Below, piece after piece: positions 51,701 through 64,000 of a stretch of 64,000 nt of DNA (position 1 is its first letter; each line of letters opens with the position of its first letter). Both the position numbers and the translations under genes were made by a program. The stretch spans positions 7,875,844 to 7,939,843 of the forward strand of contig OX442421.1 in the NCBI GenBank assembly GCA_949361645.1. The letters run 5' to 3'. The notes under the pieces are model-generated. The model was not told the DNA's origin. It made no database searches and saw only the letters and a program-made list of their open reading frames with translations. This stretch comes from Spongilla lacustris (taxonomy: Eukaryota; Porifera; Demospongiae; Spongillida; Spongillidae).

Positions 51701-54700
51701 ACTTTGCAGTGAAGTTAGGCTGGTTGGTGTTGATGTCCATATTGTAAATGCCTGATCCCTGAGTGACTTCAGAGCCTAAATTAATGTTGTGTGAATCACT
51801 GTACAGAAAACTCAGGAAATCCTGATGCAGGCCAGATGTGTTGATATTATTTGAATTATTTCTTAGATATTGAGCTATCTGTGTCAAGGGATACTGCTTG
51901 GGGTCTCCTGGATCTCCTGCCAGTGTGGTCCTTGAACCCTGTGGTGATAAGCCAATCAAACTGAGGTATGAATTCTGCTTAGTGGCTGTGCTTCCGAACA
52001 AACATGTATCACTTGATGAGGTCCTACATAGGATGGAAAGCAATGTAAAATTCTTATCAATGCCCCTCCTGTCCTACCTTGGAACTCGTCTCCAGATGCC
52101 AGGGGTCACCATGGTGTGGCCAAACCTCATTGCAGATGTCTGGAAAGCATGTGCAACTTGGGGGTTGATAGCAGGGTTGTATCCAGCTCGTCCAAAATAA
52201 AGACTGTAGCCAGGATTGTTCTCGTATGCTGGTATGGTGGTACGGTTATCACGCATTAGCTTGGAACGCAAGAAGATGGGCAGCCACTCATCATAGACAA
52301 TGTGCTGGTGTGTGGCAATAGTGAACTGTCGAGCACGGTTGAAGATGAACTCATCATCCAGCCACTCTCCACTGAGGTTGTTGTCCTTGGCGTACTTGAC
52401 AAGGTAGCGGGCCCACATGTTGTGCACTCTGAACCAGAGGATTTGCATGCTCTGCAGGAATGGGTTCTCATTTCCACGGGGATTGCCGAGGGCTGGAGGT
52501 AAGTGTTCAGGGGTAATGAGGTAATGTATTTGCAAATACTCAGAATGACAGTACAGTATGTGTGCATATAATTGATGTTAACTAAGGAACTGAAAGATGT
52601 TTATATTGTCATCTTGTACATGTATAGGATTTTAAACTTACTGCAATGCTTTTAAAAATGTGCTGCATTAATACTACCACTCACATAAATTATTATGAGG
52701 AGAGAGTACATGTAGAACTTTAAGACCAATCTTTTGCTACCAATGAACTTAGCAAAGGAATCAAAATATCCATAGTTCAATATCTTGAGAAGAAGCAAAG
52801 AGACAAGTCGTTGTTTGAAGTTGAACCATAGGCAGGGAGGGGGGGGGGGGGGGGGTACATTGCCCCCCCCCCCCCCCCCCCCCCATATTACCTCATAGGC
52901 GGCAGAGATGGGGGAGCAAGCGACCCACCCCACCCCCACTTTGTATCATTCCCCCCACTATCAATTACATAATTGATGTATGGCACAAATTCCGTTTTCG
53001 GTTGTTCTCGCAAAGGAAGAGAGTGCTGGAAATGCCATAGTAGAACCAGCTTTGCTAAAGCTATAAGGTACGGTGTTTCAGTCTGCTCGCCCAACTTATT
53101 TTGTCACTCACTGTTACAGACTCTCTGTAAGCATGTGCAGGCTGCAGCAGTTTTAGAACATGGTGAGTTTGGTTTACTAAAATGTCATCACTGAAGCGTA
53201 CAGAAAGCTTGGTCTCAGTTTGTTTAGCTTACAATCAGGTACAGAACTCTTTTAAAAAGAGCATTAAAATCAACCCTGCATTCCGTGGCCAAGTTCTCAA
53301 CAAAATACACAGCCATTTTTATCTCTAGTGAAAAAAAACGAACGACGTATTGGAAAATGCATCTAAAAAACTGCTCTCAGCACTAGCTCATTTTTGCTTT
53401 CAGCTCATACTAATTTTTGCTCTCGGCTCGTACTCAAGTTTTGCCCGCTCGTACCTATTTTTCGTTGCAACTTACCAATAGTACAAAACAGTAGTATGCA
53501 GTTTATGTACACAAAAAATTAAGCGGCACGTAACACAGCATCCGCAGTAGCGAGGGTACCCCCACTCCCCCATATTCACATATACATGTACGGCCAGATG
53601 TGCGGGAGGGGGGGGAGGGGGGGGGGGGAGGCAACCAACAACGCAACCAATCAGATTTCGTGTTTATGACGAATACAATTAAAAACGCATGACTTATGTT
53701 TTGCTGGTACATGTAATAAGAATGATGTCGATAATGCAATAACTCGTGAAGTAAAGAAAGAAAGCTTTGTTGGCGTGTCTGAAGATTGGTGCTATTGTAT
53801 GGAGCGCGTTCGTAGCTAGTACAACTGCATATGCTCGAGAGGTTACACCAAGTAGCTGTCCTAAGGCTTATAGAAACATGGCTGTATAAACACCTTCTAA
53901 CCTCCTGGGCCTGAAACGCTTTAATGGATATCGACTGCGAAAACAGAGCTCCGTATACCTTTCTCTACTCTGTTTAGAACACACCATACACACCCAGGGA
54001 ATTCCACATTTGTATCATAAATGATGATTGTATCATAGCAAAAAACATATTTGAAACATCGATCTAGGCAAGCAATTATGTATCAAATATGTTTTGCTAG
54101 TATGTTACAAATACACTTACTGTATGTATTATAGTAATTAACTTTCCTGGTGGTACAGGCACAGCAGTCATCAGTATTCATTCATGTGTCACATGACGGT
54201 ATGTTTATAAACTTGTAAACATTGGGTCTCTTGCCTGATGGGAAAAAACATTCTCCAGACCTATACATGTATCAGCTGCGATGCATGGGTCTGGGCACGA
54301 GATACCCGCATTCGTATTTCAACCCGGGCTAAATAAAACTCTACGCCTATACCGCCCTATAGGGCCCTCAAGCTCTCTGTTACCCTGGGCCTCACAACGG
54401 CTCTCACCGGCCCTGCTTTAAATCAGCCCACAGGGATGATTACGTCACGCATACATATACGTACTTGCGCAAAATTAGAACCTAACCCGATGTTAGAAAT
54501 TAGAAACTTACTCCAAAATCGGTTGACTGATAGCAGAGTGTGATTAGCTGGAGGGGGTGGATTGGCATAGGGTAGGCCGATCGTGTTCACTGGCGGTAGT
54601 TGTAAATAAAGTGGGTTATCTTGATTGTTCGCGGCGAGCTCTCCTCGCGTGTAAGCTCTCAATGCATCGGCCCAACCCTTGGCTGGCCCGTACATCAGAG

Positions 54701-55490
54701 TACCGTCGAACCACGGAGTGATTTCGTTCAGCTGCTGTCTTGGATTACTAGGCGAATAGCCAGTTCTGAAGTCGTAGCGGGAGCGAAGGAAGGGAATGTA
54801 ACGCTCCGACTGACAGTTGGGGTCGAACAGGGGATGACACTTGGGAACAAGCATGTTCTCGTATTCTGGAATGCAGCCGGGCAGCTGGACATCAAGCATG
54901 TCTTCCACCACCTGCTGGCCTGCACAGAAAAGGCACACCACGTCATGGCGATTTCAAGGAATTGCGTACAAAATGACTAACCGAAGAAAATGAAGAGTGC
55001 TGTTCGAGTCCTGGAGCCGTTCCCGGTGAAACCGAACTGCGTCATATTGGAGATGAGAACGGTCACGGGTCTGTCTTTGCCGGCGATTTCGTACACACCA
55101 TCTCCGTAGGCAACCGGCTCCTTCCTCTCGAGTGGCATATCTGCCAAAGCGTAAACATAAAATACTACGTGCGTGTGGCATGGCATGGCATCACGATCAC
55201 ACTCACCAGCACCTCCCCAGTCCGGATGGGCAACATTATGGTACCAGCCATCGTAGCTCACCCATTCGTAGTCTGGAATAAGGAGGAACTAAACACAGCT
55301 CAACTGAGTTGCATGCAGACTTACTTGTACTGTTATAAACATTGAAAGAGATGTTGACGGCTGTAGATTTGAATTTCTCGTAGACTGCCGTTACGAGTGT
55401 GTCACAAGCGGACGCAGTATCGCACTGGAAACCCTTTGCGCATACTAGCGCTACCGTACCTAGCAGCAGCAGCACTGTACGCGAATCCAT
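45796..55490 (-). CDS. DUOX: Dual oxidase B, 10 exons
   Basis: Paralogue of DUOX A with the same exon plan: 55325-55490, 55207-55272, 54982-55140, 54512-54919, 52078-52492, 51531-52023, 50504-50859, 46327-48982, 46108-46263 and 45796-46047, giving 1,708 aa. The start used is MDSRTVLL, the signal peptide shared with A; an in-frame ATG lies 5 codons upstream. Most exons are almost identical to A. Exon 6 is 12 bp shorter and differs in its first third. EF hand 1 is intact; EF hand 2 reads [12 protein letters not shown], losing the position-3 ligand as well as the final Glu. RFGHT and all FAD/NADPH motifs are present. Introns 4 and 7 are expanded (2.0 and 1.5 kb) with simple sequence and foldbacks. 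Proteins A and B probably have the same biochemistry. Confidence 0.95.
48983..50503. other. Intron 7 of DUOX B
   Basis: Starts like the matching DUOX A intron (TAAAATA and GATAAAATGGCATG) and then diverges. It holds a G-rich run (49106-49124), a short non-coding open stretch at 49386-49691 that I cannot assign, a C-rich run near 50049-50062 and the 50-bp triplicate described separately. Confidence 0.5.
50106..50255. repeat. Three tandem copies of a 50-bp unit in DUOX B intron 7
   Basis: Units at 50106-50155, 50156-50205 and 50206-50255 share TTCTCAATTGAACTAACCAT and CACTGCGAAAAG, with only a few substitutions between them. Confidence 0.93.
52493..54511. other. Intron 4 of DUOX B, with facing poly-G and poly-C tracts
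   Basis: The first 50 bp match the DUOX A intron; most of the rest is unique. It contains a 17-nt G run (52839-52855), a 7-bp spacer and a 22-nt C run (52863-52884), plus a second G-rich block at 53608-53632. No exon is recognised. Confidence 0.6.
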
Positions 55491-56366
55491 TTTGTGCAAC
55501 AGCAAAACTGCTTGCCGGTGCTGTTTACCTGTTATCTTTGGCGTTAATACTTGATTAGGCCTACATGTACATGTCTACAGCGGATGTACATGTATAGCAG
55601 AGTTCAGCACATGCACAATGCAACATTAACAAAAATATGAATAGGGGGGTTTAGAGGGCGGTCCAATTCCGGCCATAAAGTTGAAACATTCACAGCAAAA
55701 AAAGTTTGGTGGATTTCACTCAAAACGGCTTACTATATCACTCAGAATCAGGATTTGGAGTGATATAGTTGGCCGTTTCACTAAACTTTTTTTGCTGTGT
55801 TGCAACAAAAAAAAAGGCCTCAATTGTCAAATCAGGGCTACATGTACCTTAAAACACAACAGGTAGGCTATGTGCCTTCCTTCAAGAACAACGTAATCCT
55901 CTTTGGAATCAAAAATCTGGAGAGCTAGATGCAATTTTTTTAAAAAAGGTGGTAGTTAGCACGTTCTGAAGCAAATTGTCTGCACCCCCTCCTCCCCCAC
56001 TTCCCTTCCTTCTAATCATTGATAATAGGTGGACTAGCAAACAGTGCAACCATAACCCAACAACCTACATGACAAAACTAATGCTTATGTGGCTTTGTTT
56101 TTACATCTGTCACATCTGTACATTGTAGCTGTCCACTATATGTAATGATTGTGTGTCCCAATTATATTTCAAACATTTACTTGAGGCATTTCTAATTTAC
56201 CTCCTGTGGCAGGCATGGTTCCAAATGGGGCGGAAAACCCTTCATTGTATTGGAGCAACCAAATTCTATTCAACAAAATAGTAATTGTATTGACCAGTAC
56301 ACTCAAATGCCTTAATACTATTATCATGAGGTTACACACACTGTTAAGAGTCTGCTTACTAAAGCA
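55491..56366. other. Intergenic between DUOX B start and DUOX C stop
   Basis: Contains the presumed promoter of DUOX B and the 3' end of DUOX C. Apart from the foldback element at 55680-55806 I see no feature. Confidence 0.5.
55680..55806. mobile_element. Short foldback element upstream of DUOX B
   Basis: Inverted arms of about 55 bp share CAGCAAAAAAAGTTT and TATATCACTC, separated by a few bases near 55750. The ends read GTTG and CAAC. It is MITE-like and has no coding potential. No target duplication could be defined. Confidence 0.65.
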
Positions 56367-59300
56367 CTAGAAGTTCTCAAAATGGTGGATGAATGCTGGT
56401 CCTTCAAAGCGGTTCGTAGCAGAGCAGGCCTCGTTCACAGTAGAAGTCATTCCCGGTGGTCCACAGGAGAATACTCCAACCTTTGGCAGGAGAACATGTT
56501 CCTCCTGGAGATTGTCAAAGAAAGTCTTGAAGTCTGGACGACCAAAGTGTGTTACAGAGCGAAGGCCAGTGAACAGACTGCGACCAGAAAGCTTCTGGAA
56601 GTGTCGCTCACAGACATACTGGGGTGACAAAAGCAAGACAATTAAGAGTGTGAGTGTGTGTGTAGGTGTCATGAATAATTAACATATACAGTACCACCCA
56701 TGCTTGCAAGCAAATGTAGTCTGGGAACCCGACTGATGGTTATCAGTGTGGTAACATGTGCACAATGAAATTGGTTCCCATCTGCAGAATTCCTGCAGCA
56801 GCATGAATCTTGTTGAATCTTGTTATAGCCCAACCTCTTAAGCGTGAAATGTTCTATGCTACACAACTGAACATAATATAGTAAATCTGACCACTATTGG
56901 GATTTTGGGATTATGAACACCATTGTGATTATGACCACCACCATTGTCATTACGATGGAAGCATTGCATAACCCCAAAGGTGTGTTACAAGCCAAAGCCT
57001 ACCAGCATGGTGGTTCGCAAATCAAACTTGCTGAAGAACTCTGTGATGAAGATGTGTACTTCCACCAACCCCTTGCTGTCTGCCTCCTCAACCTCTCTGA
57101 TCAAGTCAGTGAACCACTCATATTGGTTCTGGGTACGGGTCACCCAGATGAAGTAAAGCTAGGAGAAGAAGGGGACCAGAAGGATCAATCTTTGGAGTGA
57201 TGTGTGGTGTGTGCATGTGAGCATGCATATGGCATGTGGAAAGCGTACATGCAGTGTGTGCATGTGAGGGGGCTTTGTGAGGGTGGAATGAGGGGTGTGT
57301 GTGGTGTATGCTAAATGTATGTATGTATGTGCGTGTGAAAATTAGGTCCCCATACCTTTTTGCATTGGAACCTAGCCCCAAGGCTTGAACGGTGCACAAT
57401 GTCCTTTAGGATTGATGCAAAAGGAGTGATCCCAATTCCTCCACCAACCAGGATGGAAACATCAAACTGGTACCAGTCCTGGTGCCCCTCCCCAAAAGGA
57501 CCATCCACTCGCACCTTGGGCAGGGGAAGGTTGTGAGAAGTGATGTGGCTGTACAACTCCCGCAAGTTGTGGGTCCAGGGGCCGACCGCCCTCACATGGA
57601 CACTGAGCAGCTCCTCGTGGGGGGCAGAGCTGATGGTGAAAGGGTGGTACTCGTCTGCATTGATGTGCTCGCTGGAAATGCGCAGCCACTGCCCGGCCTT
57701 GTACTCAAAGGACGCAGGCCTCTTCATGAAGACGCCCGTGACACCCGACGGCAGCAGCTCGGCACGTACGACGGCCACCTCGGTCTTGTTGCGGCTGACG
57801 CTGATGATCTTGTCGATAGTGTAGAGGATTGCCGGGCCGAGCAGGAAGTTGCCAAAGATGGGGTCCTGCACAAGCCGCCCAGTGCCGTGGAGTAGCATGA
57901 ACATGTAGAAGAGGATGTACCAGTGGTGGGTGAGCCAGAAGGCCTGGAAGGCGTATCGGCGGGCGTACTGGGTGGCAAAGACAAAGATCACGATGGTGAT
58001 GAGCGTGAGGACAAAGGCGCTGAAGCCGGTGGCGGTCAGGAAGAGCCAGTAGAGGAAGGAGGGCAGGTAGTTGCTGGGGAAGTAGACCTCACGGAAGATG
58101 CAGCTGACGTCACTTGATGTCTGAGTGGAGATGTGGTAGAAGTTGAGGCCGTGGCCAATGATGTGTGTGAGTGTGAAGACGAGGCCAGTCAGTGCCACTA
58201 TCTTGTGGAAAGAGATGTAGGAGTCGAAGGGCACATAGTTGTTCAGGGGGGTCTCGCGGAGGTAGGTGATGAAGTTTCGTGACATGGTAACCAGAAGGAC
58301 AGAGTATGTCCACATCATCCCAGAAGCAGCCCCCCTTGTGATTGTCACACCATACCCAGCAATCCTCCTCAAACCGCCATTCTCTGTTTCAATTGAGTAG
58401 TGATAGGCCCTCTCGACAAAGATCCCTATGGTGATAAAGGTGTATATAGAGAGGTAGAATATGTGCAGCCGGTGGTTTTCCACGAAGCGTTTCAGTACGA
58501 AAAACTGGCGTGCGAGGCGGCCGGTGCTACGAGGCAACTGAGGCTCGGTGGGTATGCTGTGGACATTGTCATTATCCAGACTATGTGTGCCGTTGGAGGT
58601 GTGTGCATGGTGCGGGTGACGCACTGTGCGGCTATATGCATGAATGATGGTGCGACGGGCCCTGGAAGGGGCATTTTCCCGCTGGCGATAGCGACCACCA
58701 TTTTCAGTTGGCGCCTCTTTCTTTTTTGTGTCAATGTCGGGTGCTTCCACGCCAGCCAGACCCACGTATGCACTGCTCAGCTCTTCCTTGTGGTCGCGAA
58801 GCAGCACGTTGAAGTCACCAAGGGTCAGTTCCTGCTTGTTCTGGAAACCTGCAGCAACAAACATGGAGTCGATGAGAGTATCCATCTGTTCAGCGGTCAC
58901 TGTGGCATTGACCAACTCCATCATGGATTTGAGCATCTTCTTGAACTGGTCACGGTGGAGGAATCCTGTTCTATTCACATCGTACATGTCAAACATCAGC
59001 TTCAGCTTGTCTTCAGGAGAACCTTTGGAGAAGATGATTGACATGTCCAGGAACTCTCGGAAGGAGATAAAGCCATTTCCATCTGCATCAATCAGCTGGA
59101 ACATCTGTTCCACAAATAGAGAGTCCTCCTTCAAGCTCATTGCATTGGCAAACTCCTTGCGGGTCAGTTCACACTCCAGTATTTCTGGACGGATATCACC
59201 AGCTGTCCTGCTAAAACCGTCTGTGCCCACCTGGCTAAAAACTGACTTAAAAAAATTTTCTATGAGCCTCTGCCGTTCTTTCATCGTGAATACATTTGCC

Positions 59301-62300
59301 ATCATGTCACTCTTTCTTGGCTCTTCAATAGAGATATTGATGCCACACTCACCCAAAAAGACTTGTAGCCTCTCAATGATTGTCAGACGGTCAATGGGTG
59401 AGTTAGTCTTAATGATAATGTCGTACTCGTTGGGTATTTTGACAACAAGGTAGATAGTGTTGTCCACAGGTTGCTGGATAGTAATGCTCGTTTGGCTCCG
59501 AAGGTCAACTGTGCGAAGGACTGTCTCACCTGTGAACAGCACAATTTGCTTCCCAGGGCCCAACTTTAGGCTGGCAAGCCTGGGGACACATTTGAGGCCT
59601 GCCATCTCCTCCCAGAAGACCATAAGGCTTCCTTCCGCGGTGAAGATGTCCGTTCCCTGCAGCTTCTTGGGAGCTTTGGGATTCTTGGAACGGCTGGCAG
59701 AAACTATCCGTGCCCTTTGGTGCTTAGTGTAGGCTGCAATGATAAACATCACAAGAATGACGATGGCGATGTAGACTAACACCAGACCCCAGATGAAAGG
59801 GACCATCCAGTCAGAGCCACTATCAAAGTAGTAGTCACGTGTCAGCAGTGGAGTGCAGTCATCCATGAAGAACTCGCTCAGCTGGAATGGCTGTGGGCAG
59901 ACCGTGTCTTTATTGAACTCAAAAGGCGTGTTTGAGATGTCAAATCCCTGAACATTTGTCACAAGTGAGATCAGCTTCTTCATTGTCAGGCTCTTAATGG
60001 CAAGAAACTCAGCCTCAGTAAATAATCTGCATTAGAAACAATTGGTAATGATTATAATAGCTCTTGTAATGCATCCTTAATCACACAATGCAGCAACCAC
60101 ACAGTGCACCCTCTTACTCATATACTCCTTGCTATTCACATGGTGCATTACATAAGAGCCACCTGCTGATCGCATGATGAACCTCCTGCTCACGTGACAT
60201 ACATAATGAACCACCTGCTCACATGGCATACTCATGATGATGAACCACCTGCTCACATGACATATGTACATGATATGAACCACCTGCTCACGTGCATACC
60301 CACATGATGAACCACCTGCTCACATTTATCCCACTATATGCTCAAAGGTACCTGCTTAACCTACTTACTTGTTCTGTTCCCAGTTTTCATACCAGAAACG
60401 GTCACCATGACGAATCCTCATGAACTGGTCATATATGATTTCTGAAAACAGTATACCTGGTCCATTGTCAGTAGTCTCCAGGATACCACACGTCCAGATG
60501 TCACACTTGTACACATCATTGTTGTATGCCTCTCTGAGCCTCTCGATGTTCTCAGTGACATCAGGCCGGACACCGTAGTACGGGTTGAGCTGCTCAAATC
60601 CGCTGAGGGCTGGCAAACCATAGGCAACTCGTGCAGTGTTGTAGTCGGGCAGGCCATGATCACGTGCCCTCTGCATGTTGATGGCCATCAGGTCTCGACG
60701 GGAGAACTCCAGAGGTCCATACACCTACAACATGGAGACAAAGCTCGTGTGTACATGTATATGATCACCATCACATGTCCCACTCACACTCCCCAGCAGG
60801 TCTTGTGACACGACAAAGTCTTCACGTTCAGTTCTCTGCGACGACATGCCCAGGAAGAAAGGGTCCAGGTTAGTTGCACTGATGGTGACTTCAGGGTTCC
60901 AGTATGAATTGCATGTACGAACAGAAAAAAACTGGGCTGGTGCATCCCCATATGTGTAGTTCATTGTGAATTTTGGTAGGTTTGGGTTTAACCCATTGAT
61001 GTTCTGGGAGTCGTTAAACAGGAAGGAGAGGAAGGCCTGGTGTGGAGAGGTGAGCCCATGGGCATTGTCCCTCAGGTAACCAGCAACCTGTGTCATGGGA
61101 TACTGCTGGGGGTCACTACCATTTGGTGCCCCCTGGGGGTTCAAATTGATTTGCTTGAAGTAGGCATTCTTGCCAGTAGCTGTGCTTCCAAAGAGGCATG
61201 TGTCAGTCGGATTCACACTGCAGGGCGTGGTTCAAATTTTTTATATGGAGGGGGAAAAAAAAGAATGATGGCCACATGTTAATGCTAGGCAAACTTTGGA
61301 AATAGATAAATGAGAGACCATTTTCACACACAGACATAATAACAAACCACAATCCGATTTGAGCTTCAGCTAGTGTTTTCGAGGAGGGGGTGTTTAAATT
61401 TGGGGCATATTTTCATTTTAGGGATATGACATCGTGTGTTGGAGGTGAATTCAATAGCTGGCAATGCTTATAAAAACCAATCTGAATATGCGGGTCTCAA
61501 TTAGGATATTACATGTAAATTCAAACTATGATTTACTTTTTTTTTTTTAATGAGCTAATAATAATAATAAAATGGCTCATGGAATCAGGTGACAACATTA
61601 GGGGGACAGGAGGTTATGAAAGGTGGCAAGAGTGTATGAATAGGAGAGAGACCAGAGAACCAGAGAACTGCTAGGAGAGAAATGGGTGCATAAAGGGAGA
61701 GTAAATTACCGATTTGTTCTTCTCCAGACACCTGGGGTAACCAAGGTGTGACCAAACCTCATTGCAGCTGATTGAAAGATGTTGGAGACCTGAGGGTTAA
61801 TAGAAGGATTGTAGCCACTCTGTCCAAACGATGGACTGTACTGGGGAGTCGCCTTGTATGGAAAAATGGTTGTGCGACCAAGACGCTGTAACTTTGACCG
61901 CACATACAGAGGCAGCCACTCATCATAGACAATGTGCTGGTAAGTGGCAATAGTGAACTGGCGTGCACGGTTGAAGATGAACTCATCATCCAGCCATTTG
62001 CCTCGCAGGGTATTTGCAAAGCTGACAAGGTACCTGGCCCACATGTTGTGGACTCTGAACCAGAGAAGTCCCAAGGAAAGCAGGAATGGGTTCTCATTTC
62101 CACGGATATTACCGGTTGCTATGTGGGGAGAATGGAGAGAAGGATGAGGATTTCATATCATAAAATGATGTTATCCTCACACACACAACACGCACACAAT
62201 ACATGCACACACACAACACATGCACACACAACACATGCACACACACAACACATGCACACACACACAACACATGCACACACACACAACACATGCACACACA

Positions 62301-64000
62301 CACAACACATACACACACAACACATGCACACACACAACACATGCACACACACACACAACACATGCACACACACACACAACACATGCACACACACAACACA
62401 TGCACACACACAACACATGCACACACAACACATGCACACACACAACACATACACACACAACACACGCACACACACAACACATGCACACACACACAACACA
62501 TGCACACACACAACACTTGCACACACAACACATGCACACACACAACACATGCACACACACACACAACATATGCACTCACACACAACACAGCACAAGCACA
62601 CACTTCCATGCACACATACGCCCTACGTCGCATTGAATTATATAATAATTGCATGCATGGGACAGTATAAGTGTAATACAATACTCGGTCTCCTTTATAT
62701 ACCTGCCTGTACTATGGTAAACTTTATATACACAAAAATCTGGCGAAATAGCTGCGGCATATACATTGCAGATCATGTTTGCATGCATGCAGTGCTGCAT
62801 CCAATCTGCATGAAGTTGATGAACTACTAGTGGATATAATGCGGTGTTCTATATACTTTTATTGTATATAGGCAGCTGTGCACTTACCCCAGAATCGTCC
62901 GCTTGAGAGAAGGGTGTGGTTGACTGGAGGAGGCGGGTTGCTCAGGGGCAGGCTAGCGCTGACCTTGCTGTTCAGCATCGGGAACATCTGTGAGAGCTGC
63001 ACGTCCTGCACGTCCGCCGCCAACTCTCCGCGAGTGAAGGCCCTAATGACACCAGCCCAGGCCTTTCCAGGTCCGTAGATGAGGCCTCCATCGAACCACG
63101 GAGTGTTGACGTTAAGCTGCTCCCGCGGGGCGTTTGGAGAGTACCCGGTTCTCGTGTCGTATCGCGAGCGCACGAACGGCATTGTACGCTGAGCTCGACA
63201 ATCGGGATCGTAGAGTGGGTGGCATTTAGGGACCAACATATTCTCGTGTTCTGGGATGCATCCGGGGACTTGGACGTCTAACATCTCTTCCATAATTTGT
63301 TCACCTGCGGATCATGCAGATCATGTTTTGCAGGATATAGGTGCGAAGGTTCATGCAGGATCGAGGAGTCAGCACTGGCATGCATGCTTGCTGGCATGGT
63401 GGGTACTATATATAACGGCATGCATGCATGCATGCATCGTACTAACCGAAGTAGATAAAAAGAGCAGTTAGCGTTCTAGAACCGTTGCCAGAAAAGCCAG
63501 ATTGTGTCATGTTTGAGATCAGGATTGGGCCTGGCCTGTCGTTGCCAGCGATCGCGTACACCCCGTCACCGTAAGCAGCCGGTTCCTGTCGCAACAATGC
63601 CATATCTGCGCGTAGAAGTGTATAGCATAACGCAAGACTGCATCATGGTTACATATTAGTACGTCTTACCTGCTCCTCCCCACTCCGGATTGGCAAAATT
63701 GTTGAACCAGCCATCGTATCCTTCCCATTCGAACTCTGCATGGTGGCATGTGCAAGGTGATATATTCGCATGCAGGTGTAGGTATTATATGTATATATCA
63801 GCGCACCCATAATAATATTATACTTTATTGTATAAATCAATAATGCATGCAGTGAACATACGAGTATTCACTTCGGGTTGGAGTGCAGAAACGGATTGCT
63901 GAAACCCCTGTAAAACATCAAGCGCCAAAGTCCGGCACAAGGATGGTGTCTGGCAGTCATAAACTCTTGCGCCACACGATAACACGCACACCAGTACCAA
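56367..64000 (-). CDS. DUOX: Dual oxidase C, diverged paralogue; initiation codon just beyond the window
   Basis: Exons are 63862 to beyond 64000, 63670-63735, 63447-63605, 62888-63304, 61710-62118, 60788-61217, 60369-60724, 57356-60026, 57003-57158 and 56367-56618. About 1,685 aa lie in the window; only the first residues of the signal peptide ([10 protein letters not shown] visible) are missing. Exon positions and phases equal those of A and B, but the protein differs across its length, so this is an older paralogue. The peroxidase domain keeps [10 protein letters not shown] and RFGHT. EF hand 1 is [14 protein letters not shown] hand 2 is [12 protein letters not shown], with Gln at position 12. 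FAD/NADPH motifs are [22 protein letters not shown] and FSCGPPGMT, and it ends in HHFENF. Intron 4 holds a 430-bp CA-rich minisatellite. The relic at 38985-42060 derives from this type. Confidence 0.93.
62178..62600. repeat. CA-rich minisatellite in DUOX C intron 4
   Basis: About 28 imperfect units of roughly 13-17 bp built from ACACAACACATGC and variable CA runs. Open frames on both strands (repeating HTTHAHT or CCVCVHVL) are a product of the repeat. Confidence 0.93.

Noticed and set aside
62109..62830. Long Cys/Val-rich and His/Thr-rich frames in the 62.2-62.6 kb region
   Set aside because: CA-rich minisatellite in DUOX C intron 4; both strands open by composition.

Overview
This is animal genomic DNA: short spliced genes with GT-AG introns, long microsatellites and minisatellites, and small inverted-repeat transposons. 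The gene content (front-end fatty acid desaturase, mitochondrial ribosomal protein, androglobin, coilin, dual oxidases) is metazoan. Compact introns and early-diverging sequences suggest a sponge or another non-bilaterian; that is inference. I saw no rRNA, tRNA or CRISPR, and no operon logic applies. All gene models were spliced by eye from reading frame, splice sites and remembered family sequences.

Layout. 228-2409 (+): a complete 14-exon cytochrome b5 front-end desaturase (FADS1/2-like). 2901-3323 (-): single-exon MRPS28. 3670-15716 (+): androglobin copy 1, about 36 exons, with a 4.6-kb 16/17-bp minisatellite in intron 5. 15877-19497 (-): coilin, whose introns carry two minisatellites and a MITE. 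19498-21995: spacer with a broken restriction-like-endonuclease LINE tail. 21996-29879 (-): androglobin copy 2, inverted relative to copy 1. 29880-31451: AT-rich spacer with an orphan plus-strand first exon. 31452-64000 (-): a dual oxidase cluster. In transcription order it holds DUOX C (5' end just cut by the window edge), DUOX B, a decayed DUOX relic D, and DUOX A. Another LINE fragment and several MITEs lie between D and B.

Two kinds of gene family evolution stand out. The androglobin copies are old paralogues: exons 2-7 and the last exon differ throughout. Yet exons 8-35, with their introns, are almost identical in inverted orientation, as expected from ectopic gene conversion. The DUOX cluster looks like duplication of a two-gene unit (C-type plus B-type) giving C-B and D-A, after which D decayed.

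Functions. The DUOX proteins are membrane NADPH oxidases with an outer peroxidase-like domain, EF hands and a cytosolic FAD/NADPH domain that makes H2O2. The peroxidase domain keeps the proximal heme histidine that vertebrate DUOX has lost. Androglobin is a cilium/sperm-associated calpain-globin chimera. Here it appears to have a histidine at the globin E7 position and keeps Cys-Trp at the calpain active-site position. Coilin (Cajal bodies), MRPS28 (mitochondrial translation) and FADS (polyunsaturated fatty acid synthesis) are unrelated housekeeping neighbours.
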